A program made the position numbers and the translations under genes. 64,000 bases of DNA. Source: Deinococcus sp. LM3 (lineage in GTDB: Bacteria > Deinococcota > Deinococci > Deinococcales > Deinococcaceae). Positions 34,902 to 45,285 of the stretch are shown here, piece after piece. The notes under the pieces are model-generated. The model was not told the origin of the DNA, did no database searches, and saw only the letters and a list, made by a program, of their open reading frames with translations. The stretch is taken from the NCBI RefSeq assembly GCF_002017875.1, contig NZ_MUFV01000003.1:232311-296310 (forward strand). The letters run 5' to 3'. The stretch's first letter is position 1, and every line of letters begins with the position of its first letter.

Positions 34902-37201
34902 TGACGGCGGCCGTGGCGCTGCCGTTCCTGATGGCGGCCGTGTGCGCGGCGCTGGCCGGACGGCTGGGCCGCGCGACGGGCGTGCTGGCGGCGCTGGCGT
35001 TCGTGCCGGCGCTACTGCTGGCCTCCCGCACGGGCGGCGATCCGCTGAGCGAGACGACCCGCTGGGTGCCGGACCTGGGCCTGAACCTGGTGTTCCGCGG
35101 GGACGGGTTCTCGCTGATGTTCGCGGTGCTGATCGGCGTGATCGGCACGCTGGCGAGCCTGTACTCGGTGACGTACCTGTCGGACCGTGAGCGCTTCGGG
35201 CGGTTCTACCCGTACCTGCTGGCGTTCGGCGGGTCGATGCTGGGGCTGGTCCTGAGTGACAACCTCGCGGCGCTGTTCGCGTTCTGGGAGATGACCAGCG
35301 TCACGAGTTTCCTGCTGATCGGCCTGTGGCACACCCGCAGTTCGGCGCGTGACGGGGCGGTCAAGGCCTTCCTGATCAGCGCGCTGGGCGGCCTGGCGCT
35401 GCTGGCGGCCGTGGTGATGCTGGGACTGGCGGGCGGCAGCGCGCAACTGTCGCAGCTGGACCTGGACGCGGTGCGGGCCTCACCGCTGTTCGTGCCGGCG
35501 CTGCTGCTGACCGTGCTGGCCGCCGCGACGAAGTCCGCGCAGCTGCCGTTCCACCTGTGGTTGCCGACGGCCATGGAAGCCCCGACGCCCGTGTCGGCGT
35601 TCCTGCACTCGGCGACGATGGTCAAGGCGGGCGTGCTGCTGGTCGCGAAGTTCGGGTTGATCTTCTCGGTGAGTCCGCTCTGGAGTGGGCTGCTGGTGCC
35701 GCTGGGACTGGCGACCATGGTGTGGGGCGCGTGGCTGGCGCTGCGGCAGAACGACCTCAAGGCGCTGCTGGCGTACTCGACGGTGTCGCAGCTGGGCCTG
35801 CTGGTCAGTCTGTACGGCGTGGCGGACGCCGAGGGCCGTTTCGCGGCGACGACGCACCTGCTGAACCACGCGGCGTTCAAGGCGGCGCTGTTCTTCGTGG
35901 TGGGCATCATCGATCACGAGACCGGCACGCGGGACGTGCGGCGCCTGTCGGGCCTGCGCCGGGCGCTGCCGGTCACGTTCGCCGTGGCCGCGCTGGCGGC
36001 CCTGAGCATGGCGGGCCTGCCGCCGCTGGGCGGCTTCCTGAGCAAGGAACTGTTCTACGAGACCATGTGGCACCAGGGACCGCTGTTCCTGGTGGTGGCG
36101 GTCGCCGGGGGCGCGCTGACCTTCGCGTACAGCGCGCGGCTGCTGCGGGTGTTCACTGGTGAGTTGCGCGCCCCGAAGGTGCCGCACGAGGCGGGCGCGG
36201 GCCTGACGGTCCCGGCGGCGCTGCTGGCCGGCGCGGCCCTGCTGATGGGTCTGTGGCCGGCCCTGACCGAGACGCTGACCCGCACGGCGCAGACGGCGCT
36301 GGCGTTCGGGTCGTACGGGGGGCACATCCGCTGGTGGCATGGCGTGACGCCCGCCCTGCTGGGCACGCTGGTCACCTGGGCGCTGGGCGCGGCGCTGGTG
36401 TGGCGCGCGCCGGCCGTGCAGCGCCTGCAGGAACGCCTGACGCCGCTGTGGAACGCCAACCTGTCGTACGTGCTGATCCTGACGCTGCTGAACACCCTGG
36501 CGAGCCGCGTGATCGCGCGCACGCAGGGGCTGGCGCTGCCGGACCAGCTGCGCCTGAGCCTGGGCGCGTCCGCCCTGATCGGCGGGTACGCCGTGTGGCA
36601 GGCCCCGCAGGTACTGCCCCGGCTGGAGGCCGTGCCGCTCGAGGCGCTGCCGGTCGCGGCGCTGCTCGTGGCGGGCGCGGTGGGCGTGGCCCTGTCCCGC
36701 AACCGCCTGACGGCGGTCGTCCTGACCGGCCTGACCGGGTTCGGGAGCGCCGTGTCGTTCCTGCTGATGCGCGCCCCGGACCTCGCGCTGACGCAGCTGC
36801 TGGTCGAGACGGTCACGGTGATCCTGTTCCTGCTGGTGTTCCGGTTCCTGCCGGGCGTGCGGGACCTGCCGCGCACCCGCGGCCGCCTGGGCCTGGACCT
36901 GCTGCTCTCGGCGGGCGCGGCGGTGGGAGCCACGCTGCTGGTCATGGCCAGCCTGCGCTTCCTGGCGCCGCCGATCTCGCCGTACTACCTGCTCAACTCG
37001 TACAAGGAGGGCGGCGGGAAGAACGTCGTGAATGTCATCCTGGTGGATTTCCGTGGCTTCGACACGCTGGGTGAGATCACGGTCGTGGCGGTCGTGGCGC
37101 TCGCCGTGGGCGCGCTCGTGCGCCTCGGGCGGCCCGGACAGGCCCCGCCGGAAGTGGACGCCGAACAGCTGGCCGCGCCGGCCCCGCGGAGCAAACCGTG
37201 A
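34892..37201 (+). CDS. mrpA: Mrp Na+/H+ antiporter subunit A
   Basis: 769 residues. The core is NuoL/MrpA-like: FAFWEMTSVTSFLLIGLW (conserved Glu), SAQLPFHLWLPTAMEAPTPVSAFLHSATMVKAG and LLNHAAFKAALFFVVGIIDHETGTRD. After ~600 residues come the MrpA-specific extra helices and the MbhD/MbhE-like end (LLVETVTVILFLLVFRFLP, NVVNVILVDFRGFDTLGEITVVA). The start at 34892 lacks a ribosome site; the ATG at 34901, coupled to a leader, is an alternative. It is the largest subunit of a seven-protein proton-driven sodium exporter used in pH and salt homeostasis. Confidence 0.92.
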   Translation: MGLMTAAVALPFLMAAVCAALAGRLGRATGVLAALAFVPALLLASRTGGDPLSETTRWVPDLGLNLVFRGDGFSLMFAVLIGVIGTLASLYSVTYLSDRERFGRFYPYLLAFGGSMLGLVLSDNLAALFAFWEMTSVTSFLLIGLWHTRSSARDGAVKAFLISALGGLALLAAVVMLGLAGGSAQLSQLDLDAVRASPLFVPALLLTVLAAATKSAQLPFHLWLPTAMEAPTPVSAFLHSATMVKAGVLLVAKFGLIFSVSPLWSGLLVPLGLATMVWGAWLALRQNDLKALLAYSTVSQLGLLVSLYGVADAEGRFAATTHLLNHAAFKAALFFVVGIIDHETGTRDVRRLSGLRRALPVTFAVAALAALSMAGLPPLGGFLSKELFYETMWHQGPLFLVVAVAGGALTFAYSARLLRVFTGELRAPKVPHEAGAGLTVPAALLAGAALLMGLWPALTETLTRTAQTALAFGSYGGHIRWWHGVTPALLGTLVTWALGAALVWRAPAVQRLQERLTPLWNANLSYVLILTLLNTLASRVIARTQGLALPDQLRLSLGASALIGGYAVWQAPQVLPRLEAVPLEALPVAALLVAGAVGVALSRNRLTAVVLTGLTGFGSAVSFLLMRAPDLALTQLLVETVTVILFLLVFRFLPGVRDLPRTRGRLGLDLLLSAGAAVGATLLVMASLRFLAPPISPYYLLNSYKEGGGKNVVNVILVDFRGFDTLGEITVVAVVALAVGALVRLGRPGQAPPEVDAEQLAAPAPRSKP

Positions 37202-37713
37202 GCGGGGGACGCAAGGGCCGCAGCGGGAAACGCCCCGCTCCCCGCCCCGGCCCCACGGCCCGGCCGAACGCCCTGACCGACGTGGGCGACCCGGTCCTGC
37301 GGGTCGTGAGCCGCGCGGCGTTCGCGCTGGTGATGCTGCTCACGGCGCTGCTGCTGTGGCGCGGGCACAACGCGCCGGGCGGGGGGTTCATCGCGGGCCT
37401 CATGACCGCCTGCGCGCTGATCCTGCACCGCGTCGCGAACGGACGCTGCGCGCTGAACTTCCCGCCGCTGGTCCTGGTGCCGTGGGGGCTGGCACTGTCG
37501 TTCACGACCGGACTGGTGCCGTACCTGCTGGGCCGCGCGTACCTGAAAAGCGACTACGGGTACGTGAGTACCCCCCTGACCGGCGAGTTCGAATGGGCGA
37601 CCGCGCTGCTGTTCGACGTGGGCGTGTACCTGATCGTGGCCGGCTCGGCCCTGCACATCGCCTACCAACTGATCGACGTGAACCCGCGCGAGCGGGTGGA
37701 GGACGACCGATGA
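37198..37713 (+). CDS. mrpB: Mrp antiporter subunit B
   Basis: 171 residues; the GTG start overlaps the mrpA stop (GTGA). The first ~30 residues are basic and Pro-rich. Four helices follow, with the MnhB/MrpB signature RGHNAPGGGFIAGLMTACA and GFEWATALLFDVGVY-like text (GEFEWATALLFDVGVYL). The length is slightly above the usual because of the basic N-terminus. Part of the membrane Mrp complex. Confidence 0.9.
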   Translation: MSGGRKGRSGKRPAPRPGPTARPNALTDVGDPVLRVVSRAAFALVMLLTALLLWRGHNAPGGGFIAGLMTACALILHRVANGRCALNFPPLVLVPWGLALSFTTGLVPYLLGRAYLKSDYGYVSTPLTGEFEWATALLFDVGVYLIVAGSALHIAYQLIDVNPRERVEDDR

Positions 37714-37795
37714 CCCACCTTTCCCGGACCCCGACCCGCCCACCGGGCGCCGCGCAGGGCCGCCCGCACCACACCTTACCCACCCGGAGGCCGGC

Positions 37796-38236
37796 ATGGA
37801 ACCGCTGTTCGCGCTGCTGATCGGCGTGCTGGTCGGCACCGGCGTGTTCCTGCTACTGTCACGCACCATCATCCGGGTGGTGCTGGGGCTGGCGTTCATC
37901 GCGTACGGCGTGAACCTCGCCATCCTGACGGTCGCCGGACTGCGGCCGGACGCGCCGCCCATCCTGACGCTGAAAGGACCGTACGTGGACCCGCTGCCGC
38001 AGGCGCTGGTCCTGACCGCCATCGTGATCGGGTTCGCCACGACCGCGCTGCTGCTGACCGTCGCCCTGCGCGCCTACCAGGTCGCCGGGCACGACGACGT
38101 GGAGGCCTTCGGGGACAGCCTCGCCCGCGATCCGGACAGCCCGGACGGCCTGGACGCCGACGCCAGCCACCTCGGTCCGGACGAACCGACCCCCCCCCGG
38201 ACCTCCACCCGCCGCGCGGCCCGGAGGTCCGCGTGA
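37796..38236 (+). CDS. mrpC: Mrp antiporter subunit C
   Basis: 146 residues, NuoK-like with three helices (GTGVFLLLSRTIIRVVLGLAF; NLAILTVAG; DPLPQALVLTAIVIGFATTALL). CCCGGAGG precedes the ATG. A polar acidic tail of ~45 residues (HDDVEAFGDSLARDPDSPD...) is longer than in most MrpC proteins. It is separated from mrpB by 82 bases, the only real gap in the operon. Confidence 0.9.
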   Translation: MEPLFALLIGVLVGTGVFLLLSRTIIRVVLGLAFIAYGVNLAILTVAGLRPDAPPILTLKGPYVDPLPQALVLTAIVIGFATTALLLTVALRAYQVAGHDDVEAFGDSLARDPDSPDGLDADASHLGPDEPTPPRTSTRRAARRSA

Positions 38237-39795
38237 ACGGCGTGACGACCTCCTGGCTGCCGCTGGCGCCCATCCTGGTGCCGCTGGGGCTGGGCATCCT
38301 GCTGCTGGCCCCGATGGGTCCGCGTGCCCGCGCGGGGCTGGCCCTCACGTCCGCGGCGCTGACGCTGCTGTGCTCGGCGCTGCTGCTGTCGGCCGTGTGG
38401 AACGGCGCGGTGCTCGTCAGTGAGCTGGGCGCGTGGCCCGCCCCGTTCGGAATCGTCATGACCGCCGACCGCCTGGGCGCGTTCATGAGCGTGCTGGCGT
38501 CCGTGTCGGCGCTGCTGGCGACCTGGGCGGCACTCGTCAACCCGGACCGCGTGCGCGAACGCCACCACCTGTTCACACTGATGGGCGTGCTGTTCGCCGG
38601 CGTGCAGATGTCATTCCTGACCGGCGACCTGTTCAACCTGTTCGTGGCCTTCGAGGTGATGCTGGTCGCCAGTTACGCCCTGGCGGTCCTCGGGTCCACC
38701 CGCGAGCAGCTGCGCGAGGGCTTCCGGTACATCGTGATGAACCTCGCGGCGTCCGCGCTGCTGGTGCTGGCCTGCGGCCTGACGTACGGCGCGCTGGGCA
38801 CACTGAACTTCGCGCACCTCGCGCAGCGCAGCGCGGAACTCGGCCCGAACGCCACGGTCAGCGCCATCAGCGTGCTGCTGCTGCTGGTGTTCGCCGCCAA
38901 GGGCGCGCTGTTCCCGCTGGGCTTCTGGCTGCCCGGCACGTACCCGGCGCTGCCCGCCGCGACCGGCACGTTCTTCGCGGCGATCCTGACCAAGGTCGGC
39001 GCGTACGCCCTGATCCGGGTGTTCACGACCGTGTTCACGCAGGACCCGGCACTGCCGCAGACGCTGCTGCTGATCCTGGGCAGCGTCACCATGCTGTACG
39101 GCGCGCTCGGGATGCTCAGCCAGCGCGAGTGGCGCTCGGTGCTGTCGTTCACGGTGGTCAGTTCCGCCGGGTACGTCGCGTTCGGACTGGGCCTGGGCAC
39201 GCCACTCGCGCTGCGCGCCACGCTGACGTACCTCGCGGTCAGCGTGGCCGTCACCGCCGCGCTGTTCCTGATCGCCGCGGTGGCCGAGCGGGCCGCCGGG
39301 ACCCGTAACGTCCGCGCGCGCGGCTTCCTGGACGAGAACCCCTGGCTGGCCGGGGCGTTCCTGCTGTGCGCCCTGACGGCCGCCGGGCTGCCCCCCACCG
39401 CCGGATTCATCGCGAAGTTCGCGCTCGTGCAGGCCGGCGTGCAGAGCGGCACCGCGCTCGCGTGGGTGGCCGTCACCTGCGCGCTGCTGGCGAGCCTCGT
39501 GACGCTGCTGGCGCTGCTGAACATCTGGCGCGGCTTCTTCTGGGGCGAGGCGACCGGCACCCGGCCCGCGCCCGCCCCGCGCGGCACGCGCCTGCCCGCC
39601 TACGCGGCGTCCGCGCTGGTCGCGGCGCTCGCCGTGGGCGGCGGCTCCCTGCTGTCCTTCACCGGGGCCGCCGCCAGCGAACTGCGCGGCGACAGTTACG
39701 TGCGCGGCGTGCTGGGCACAGGCCCGGTCGTCATCCCCGACGCGCCCGCCGGAGATCAGCCAGACGGAGAGCGACCGGCCGGAGAGCAACCATGA
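38233..39795 (+). CDS. mrpD: Mrp antiporter subunit D
   Basis: 520 residues, starting with GTG overlapping the mrpC stop (GTGA). NuoN/NuoM-like, with ~14 helices: VAFEVMLVASYALAVLG carries the conserved Glu, and AKGALFPLGFWLPGTYPALPAATGTFFAAILTKVGAYAL the Lys-bearing channel region. A short acidic, repetitive tail (AGDQPDGERPAGEQP) ends it. A core proton/sodium translocating subunit. Confidence 0.92.
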   Translation: MNGVTTSWLPLAPILVPLGLGILLLAPMGPRARAGLALTSAALTLLCSALLLSAVWNGAVLVSELGAWPAPFGIVMTADRLGAFMSVLASVSALLATWAALVNPDRVRERHHLFTLMGVLFAGVQMSFLTGDLFNLFVAFEVMLVASYALAVLGSTREQLREGFRYIVMNLAASALLVLACGLTYGALGTLNFAHLAQRSAELGPNATVSAISVLLLLVFAAKGALFPLGFWLPGTYPALPAATGTFFAAILTKVGAYALIRVFTTVFTQDPALPQTLLLILGSVTMLYGALGMLSQREWRSVLSFTVVSSAGYVAFGLGLGTPLALRATLTYLAVSVAVTAALFLIAAVAERAAGTRNVRARGFLDENPWLAGAFLLCALTAAGLPPTAGFIAKFALVQAGVQSGTALAWVAVTCALLASLVTLLALLNIWRGFFWGEATGTRPAPAPRGTRLPAYAASALVAALAVGGGSLLSFTGAAASELRGDSYVRGVLGTGPVVIPDAPAGDQPDGERPAGEQP

Positions 39796-40289
39796 GGGGC
39801 GTGGCGCTGAACCTGCTGCTGGCCGTCACCTGGGCGCTGTTCGCCGGTCAGGTCGCCGTGCGCGAACTACTCGTCGGGTTCCTGGTGGGCTTCGGGATCC
39901 TGGCGCTGTTCCCGCGCGCGCTCGGCACGGCCGGATACGTGCGGCGCAGCCTCGCCACCCTGCGCTTCACGGGCTTCTTCCTGAAGGAACTCTCGCTCGC
40001 GAACGTACAGGTGGCGCTGCTGGCCCTGCACCCCCGCCCGCCGCTGAACCCCATGATCGTCGCGTACCCCATGCGCCTCGAGGGCGAGACGGCGCAGACG
40101 CTGCTGGCCGCCACCATCACCCTGATGCCCGGCACGGTCGCCATGGGCTTCGACGACGAACGCCGCGTGCTGTACGCGCACGCCATCGGCCTGCCCGGCG
40201 CGGCCGAGGCGCGCGACTCCATCCGGCGGGTCGAGGACGCCCTGCTGCCGGTCCTGACCCGCCGCGCCACCCCGGAGGTCCACCCGTGA
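39792..40289 (+). CDS. mrpE: Mrp antiporter subunit E
   Basis: 165 residues from the ATG at 39792, which overlaps the mrpD stop (ATGA). Two to three N-terminal helices are followed by a cytoplasmic domain with the family pattern ELSLANVQVALLAL, YPMRLEGETAQTLLAATITLMPGTVAM and LYAHAIG. The length matches MrpE. Confidence 0.9.
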   Translation: MRGVALNLLLAVTWALFAGQVAVRELLVGFLVGFGILALFPRALGTAGYVRRSLATLRFTGFFLKELSLANVQVALLALHPRPPLNPMIVAYPMRLEGETAQTLLAATITLMPGTVAMGFDDERRVLYAHAIGLPGAAEARDSIRRVEDALLPVLTRRATPEVHP

Positions 40290-40546
40290 TCCTGAACCTG
40301 GCCCTCGTCATCGTGACGCTCTCCACCCTGCTCGTCGCGGCGCGCGTCCTGCGCGGCCCCAGCTGGGGCGACCGCATCATGGCCTTCGACTTCCTGAGCG
40401 TGAACCTGATCGTCCTGATCGTCCTGATCGCCGTGAAGACCCGCCTGCTGGTCGTGCTAGACGCCGCGCTGGTCCTGAGCCTGCTGGGCTTCCTGACCAC
40501 CGTTGCCCTGACCCGCTACCTGCTGACCGGCCGGGTGATGCGGTGA
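40286..40546 (+). CDS. mrpF: Mrp antiporter subunit F
   Basis: 86 residues, starting with GTG overlapping the mrpE stop (GTGA). Three helices with the MrpF hallmark ARVLRGPSWGDRIMAFDFLS and VVLDAALVLSLLGFLTTVALTRYL. Normal length. A small membrane subunit of the Mrp complex. Confidence 0.9.
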   Translation: MILNLALVIVTLSTLLVAARVLRGPSWGDRIMAFDFLSVNLIVLIVLIAVKTRLLVVLDAALVLSLLGFLTTVALTRYLLTGRVMR

Positions 40547-40917
40547 ACGACTTCAGTCCGCTGCGCGACATTCCCATCCTGATCGGGTCGTTCTTCGTCC
40601 TGACCGCCGCCATCGGCGTGCTGCGCTTCCCCGACCTGTACACCCGCCTGCACGCCAGCAGCAAACTCGTCACGCTCGGCTCGGCCGGCATCTTCCTCGG
40701 CGCGGCGCTCGAACTGACCGAGGCGGCCGCCTTCACGCGGCTCGCCGCGACCCTGCTGTTCCTGTTCCTGACCACACCCCTAAGCGCGTACCTGATCGCG
40801 CAGGCCGCGTACCTGCGCGCCCTGCCGCCTCACCTGAGCGGCCCGGACGAATGGAATCAGCTGGGCAGGCACCCGCAACCCGGCGACGAACCCCCCCGCG
40901 ACGACCCCGCCGACTGA
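40543..40917 (+). CDS. mrpG: Mrp antiporter subunit G
   Basis: 124 residues, starting with GTG overlapping the mrpF stop. Three helices with the MrpG motif IGVLRFPDLYTRLHASSKLVTLG and FLTTPLSAYLIAQAAY. A hydrophilic tail follows. It is the last gene of the operon; a strong terminator lies 17 bases after the stop. Confidence 0.9.
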   Translation: MNDFSPLRDIPILIGSFFVLTAAIGVLRFPDLYTRLHASSKLVTLGSAGIFLGAALELTEAAAFTRLAATLLFLFLTTPLSAYLIAQAAYLRALPPHLSGPDEWNQLGRHPQPGDEPPRDDPAD

Positions 40918-40934
40918 TACGGCGCGGGCATCAC

Positions 40935-40969
40935 GGCGGAGGCAGGCCCTGACGGCTGCCTCCGCCTTT
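40935..40969 (+). terminator. Terminator of the mrp operon
   Basis: GGCGGAGGCAG and CTGCCTCCGCC form a perfect 11-bp stem with a 10-base loop, followed by TTT. It lies directly after mrpG and before the thiamine promoter. Confidence 0.8.
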
Positions 40970-41023
40970 CCGTGTCCCGGTTTCGCCTGTTCCGGTCGTC
41001 GGGCCGCCCGGATCGGGGGCCGC

Positions 41024-41051
41024 TTGACGTGCGCGGGGGGCGGTGTACACT
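41024..41051 (+). promoter_or_regulatory. Promoter of the thiamine operon
   Basis: TTGACG (41024-41029), a 16-base spacer and TACACT (41046-41051). Transcription would start at about the first base of the TPP riboswitch. Confidence 0.75.
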
Positions 41052-41057
41052 CGGGGC

Positions 41058-41156
41058 AGTCACCAGGGGTGCCGTGCCCGCGCGTTGCGGGCGGCTGAGA
41101 GAACGTCGTGTTCAACCCTAGGAACCTGATCTGGTTTGTACCAGCGGAGGGAGCGT
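41058..41156 (+). ncRNA. TPP (THI-box) riboswitch
   Basis: Consensus elements are present in order: CACCAGGGGTGCC, GGCTGAGAGAA, CAACCCTAGGAACCTGATCTGG (split here by the loop) and TACCAGCGGAGGGA. It precedes thiC by about 390 bases. High thiamine pyrophosphate should stop expression through the terminator at 41185-41218. Confidence 0.93.
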
Positions 41157-41184
41157 GACGGGTGCCGAAACAGTTGTCGTGTTT

Positions 41185-41218
41185 CGCCCCCCTCCGACGC
41201 GTGAGGGGGGCGTTTTTT
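41185..41218 (+). terminator. Terminator of the TPP riboswitch
   Basis: CGCCCCCCT pairs with AGGGGGGCG (9-bp stem, 10-base loop), followed by six T. It lies 30 bases after the aptamer, the expected position for transcriptional control. The stretch from here to thiC holds only a dispersed repeat. Confidence 0.88.
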
Positions 41219-41312
41219 GATTGCCAGACCAGTGACCTGACCGGCGGGACCGCGCCGCCGCCTGCCCGGCGGCCTGCCCGGACCCTGCCTCTCCCCTGTC
41301 TGTTTCTGCCTG

Positions 41313-41447
41313 ATACGGATTCCGTTTGTTTCGCTGACAGATCGGAACACCACCGATCTGCCAGCTCCACGTCCGGAACCCGTTTTTCTCCTACTCGCTC
41401 CGCTCGGATTGAACGGGCTTTGCAGCCCATTCAATCGGAGTCCGTAT
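41313..41447 (-). repeat. Dispersed repeat, copy 2 (in the thiC leader)
   Basis: Inverse orientation to copy 1: begins ATACGGATTCCGT and ends CGGAGTCCGTAT, with the shared inner block CTCGCTCCGCTCGG. It lies between the riboswitch terminator and the thiC start, so every thiC mRNA carries it. The ends are inverted repeats. Confidence 0.85.
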
Positions 41448-41545
41448 GACCCGGCGCTGCCTGCCGTGTCCGGCCGGAGTCGTGTTCCGGACGCCCCTGT
41501 GCGCGTCCGGCGGCCCTGTCCTGTTCCCATTTTCCTGGAGTTCCC

Positions 41546-43404
<1,859 letters not shown>

Positions 43405-43408
<4 letters not shown>

Positions 43409-44034
43409 AGCTCGGCCGCCTGTACCTGGTGGCCACGCCCCGCGCCGGGCAACCGGAACCCGAATTCCTGGCGCGCCTTGAGGCTGCGCTGGACGGCGGC
43501 GTGGACACCCTGCAACTGCGCTGCAAGGACTGGGAGGCGGGGGCCTACATCGCGCTGGGTGAGCGGGTGGCGGCGCTGGCCCGCGCGCGCGGCGTGCCCC
43601 TGTTCATCAACGACCGCGTGGACGTCGCCGCCGCGTGCGGGGCGGACGGCGTGCACCTGGGGCAGGGGGACCTGCCGCCCGCCTGGGCGCGCAGGCTCGT
43701 ACCGGGGCTGCCCCTGGGCCTGAGCACGCACGCGCCCGCGCAGGCGCACGCCGCGCTGGCCGACGCCCCCGCTTACATCGCCGCCGGGCCGGTGCACGCC
43801 ACGCCCACCAAACCGGGCCGCGCGCCCGCCGGACTGGCCTACGTGCGCGCGGTGGCCGCACTGAATCCGCCGCTGCCCTGGTACGCCATCGGCGGGATCG
43901 ACGCCAGCACCATCCACGAGGTGCTGGCGGCCGGGGCGACCCGCGTGGCGGTCGTGCGGGCCGTCCTCGACGCGCCCGACCCCGCGCAGGCCGCATCTGA
44001 CCTGCTCGGGACGTTGCGGGGGGCGCCCGCGTGA
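43405..44034 (+). CDS. thiE: Thiamine-phosphate synthase
   Basis: 209 residues; the GTG start overlaps the thiC stop (GTGA). A TIM-barrel enzyme that joins the pyrimidine and thiazole halves. Motifs: TLQLRCKDW, LFINDRVDVAAACGADGVHLGQGDLP (diphosphate and Mg site), YIAAGPVHATPTKPG and WYAIGGIDAS. Slightly diverged from longer ThiE proteins but complete. Confidence 0.92.
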
Positions 44035-44243
44035 CCCGCCCCACCACCCTGACCGTGAACGGCGAGACCCGGCCCCTCACGCCCGGCCTGACCCTGCCCG
44101 CCCTGCTGCGCGACCTGAACGTGAACCCGGCGCGCGTGGCGGTCGCCGTGAACGACGACTTCTACCCCGGCGCCCGCGCGCCGGAACGCACCCTGGAGGC
44201 CGGAGATGTCATCGAGATCGTCCGAATTATCGGGGGGGGCTGA
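44031..44243 (+). CDS. thiS: Sulfur carrier protein ThiS
   Basis: 70 residues, GTG start overlapping the thiE stop. It has a ubiquitin-like fold and the essential C-terminal Gly-Gly (EIVRIIGGG). It carries sulfur as a thiocarboxylate to ThiG. The activating ThiF is not in this window. Confidence 0.92.
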   Translation: MTRPTTLTVNGETRPLTPGLTLPALLRDLNVNPARVAVAVNDDFYPGARAPERTLEAGDVIEIVRIIGGG

Positions 44244-44333
44244 CATGGCCTCTGACCCCGAGCGGCGCGAGCAGGCACAGGTGCAGGTTCTCCATTCCGC
44301 AGAACCTGCGCGTTCATCCACCGGAGGTTCGTC

Positions 44334-45149
44334 ATGAAGCAGAATCCACACACGCCCGACCCCTTCACCCTCGGCGGCAAGGTGTTCACCTCGCGCCTGA
44401 TGACGGGCACGGGGAAGTTCACGGATTTCGGCGTGATGCGCGAGGCGCTCGCCGCGAGCGGGTCGCAGATCGTGACCGTCGCCATCCGCCGCGTCGAACT
44501 GAAGGCGCCGGGGCATGACGGGCTGCTGGACGCCCTCGACTGGGACGCCGTGCAGCTGCTGCCGAACACCGCCGGGTGCCGCACGGCCGACGAGGCGCTG
44601 CGCGTGGCGCGGCTGGCGCGCGTGGCGACCGGCGTGAACTGGATCAAGCTGGAGGTCATCCCGGACGCCCGTTACCTGCTGCCGGACCCGGTCGGCACAC
44701 TCCGCGCCGCCGAAGCCCTGGCCGCCGACGGGTTCACGGTGCTGCCGTACGTGCAGGCGGACGCGGTGCTGGCCCGCGCGCTGGAGGACGCGGGCTGCGC
44801 CGCCGTGATGCCCCTGGCGAGCCCCATCGGCTCCGGGCGCGGCCTGCGTAGCCCGGAACTGCTGCGGACCGTGCTGGACGGCGCGCGCGTCCCCATCGTC
44901 GTGGACGCGGGCCTGGGCGTCCCGAGCGACGCGGCGCAGGCGCTGGAACTCGGCGCGGACGCCGTGCTGGTCAACACCGCGATTGCCGAGGCGCGCGATC
45001 CGGTCGGCATGGCCCACGCCTTCGCGCTGGGCGTGCAGGCGGGCCGCGCGGCGTTCCTTGCGGGGCGCATGCCCGAGCGCGAGCATGCCAGCCCCAGCAG
45101 CCCGCTGGGCGGGGTGGTGCGCCTGCCCGACCCGGAAGTGCCGGTATGA
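44334..45149 (+). CDS. thiG: Thiazole synthase
   Basis: 271 residues. CGGAGG lies just before the ATG. Motifs: KVFTSRLMTGTGKF, LDWDAVQLLPNTAGCRTADEA, WIKLEVIPD (Schiff-base Lys region), AAVMPLASPIGSGRGL and VDAGLGVPSDAAQALELGADAVLVNTAIA. ThiG makes the thiazole from deoxyxylulose phosphate, ThiS-sulfur and dehydroglycine. The latter would come from ThiO downstream. A 90-base gap separates it from thiS. A dispersed repeat begins directly after its stop. Confidence 0.94.
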   Translation: MKQNPHTPDPFTLGGKVFTSRLMTGTGKFTDFGVMREALAASGSQIVTVAIRRVELKAPGHDGLLDALDWDAVQLLPNTAGCRTADEALRVARLARVATGVNWIKLEVIPDARYLLPDPVGTLRAAEALAADGFTVLPYVQADAVLARALEDAGCAAVMPLASPIGSGRGLRSPELLRTVLDGARVPIVVDAGLGVPSDAAQALELGADAVLVNTAIAEARDPVGMAHAFALGVQAGRAAFLAGRMPEREHASPSSPLGGVVRLPDPEVPV

Positions 45150-45285
45150 GGCTGACTCCGATTGAAAGGTTCGCAGAACCGCGTCCATCCGAGCGGATGC
45201 GAGTAGGAGTAGAGCGGATTCAGGGCGTGAAGTTGGCGACCCGGTGGTGTTCCGGGTTGCCGACGGAACAGACGGAATCCGCATG
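45150..45285 (+). repeat. Dispersed repeat, copy 3 (between thiG and thiO)
   Basis: A diverged copy, beginning GGCTGACTCCGATTGAA and ending GACGGAATCCGCATG. It fills the whole thiG-thiO gap. Its last three bases are the thiO start codon. Confidence 0.8.

Noticed and set aside
37710..37820. Small frame between mrpB and mrpC starting ATG over the mrpB stop
   Set aside because: Overlaps the mrpC start in another frame and reads as low-complexity Arg/Pro text.
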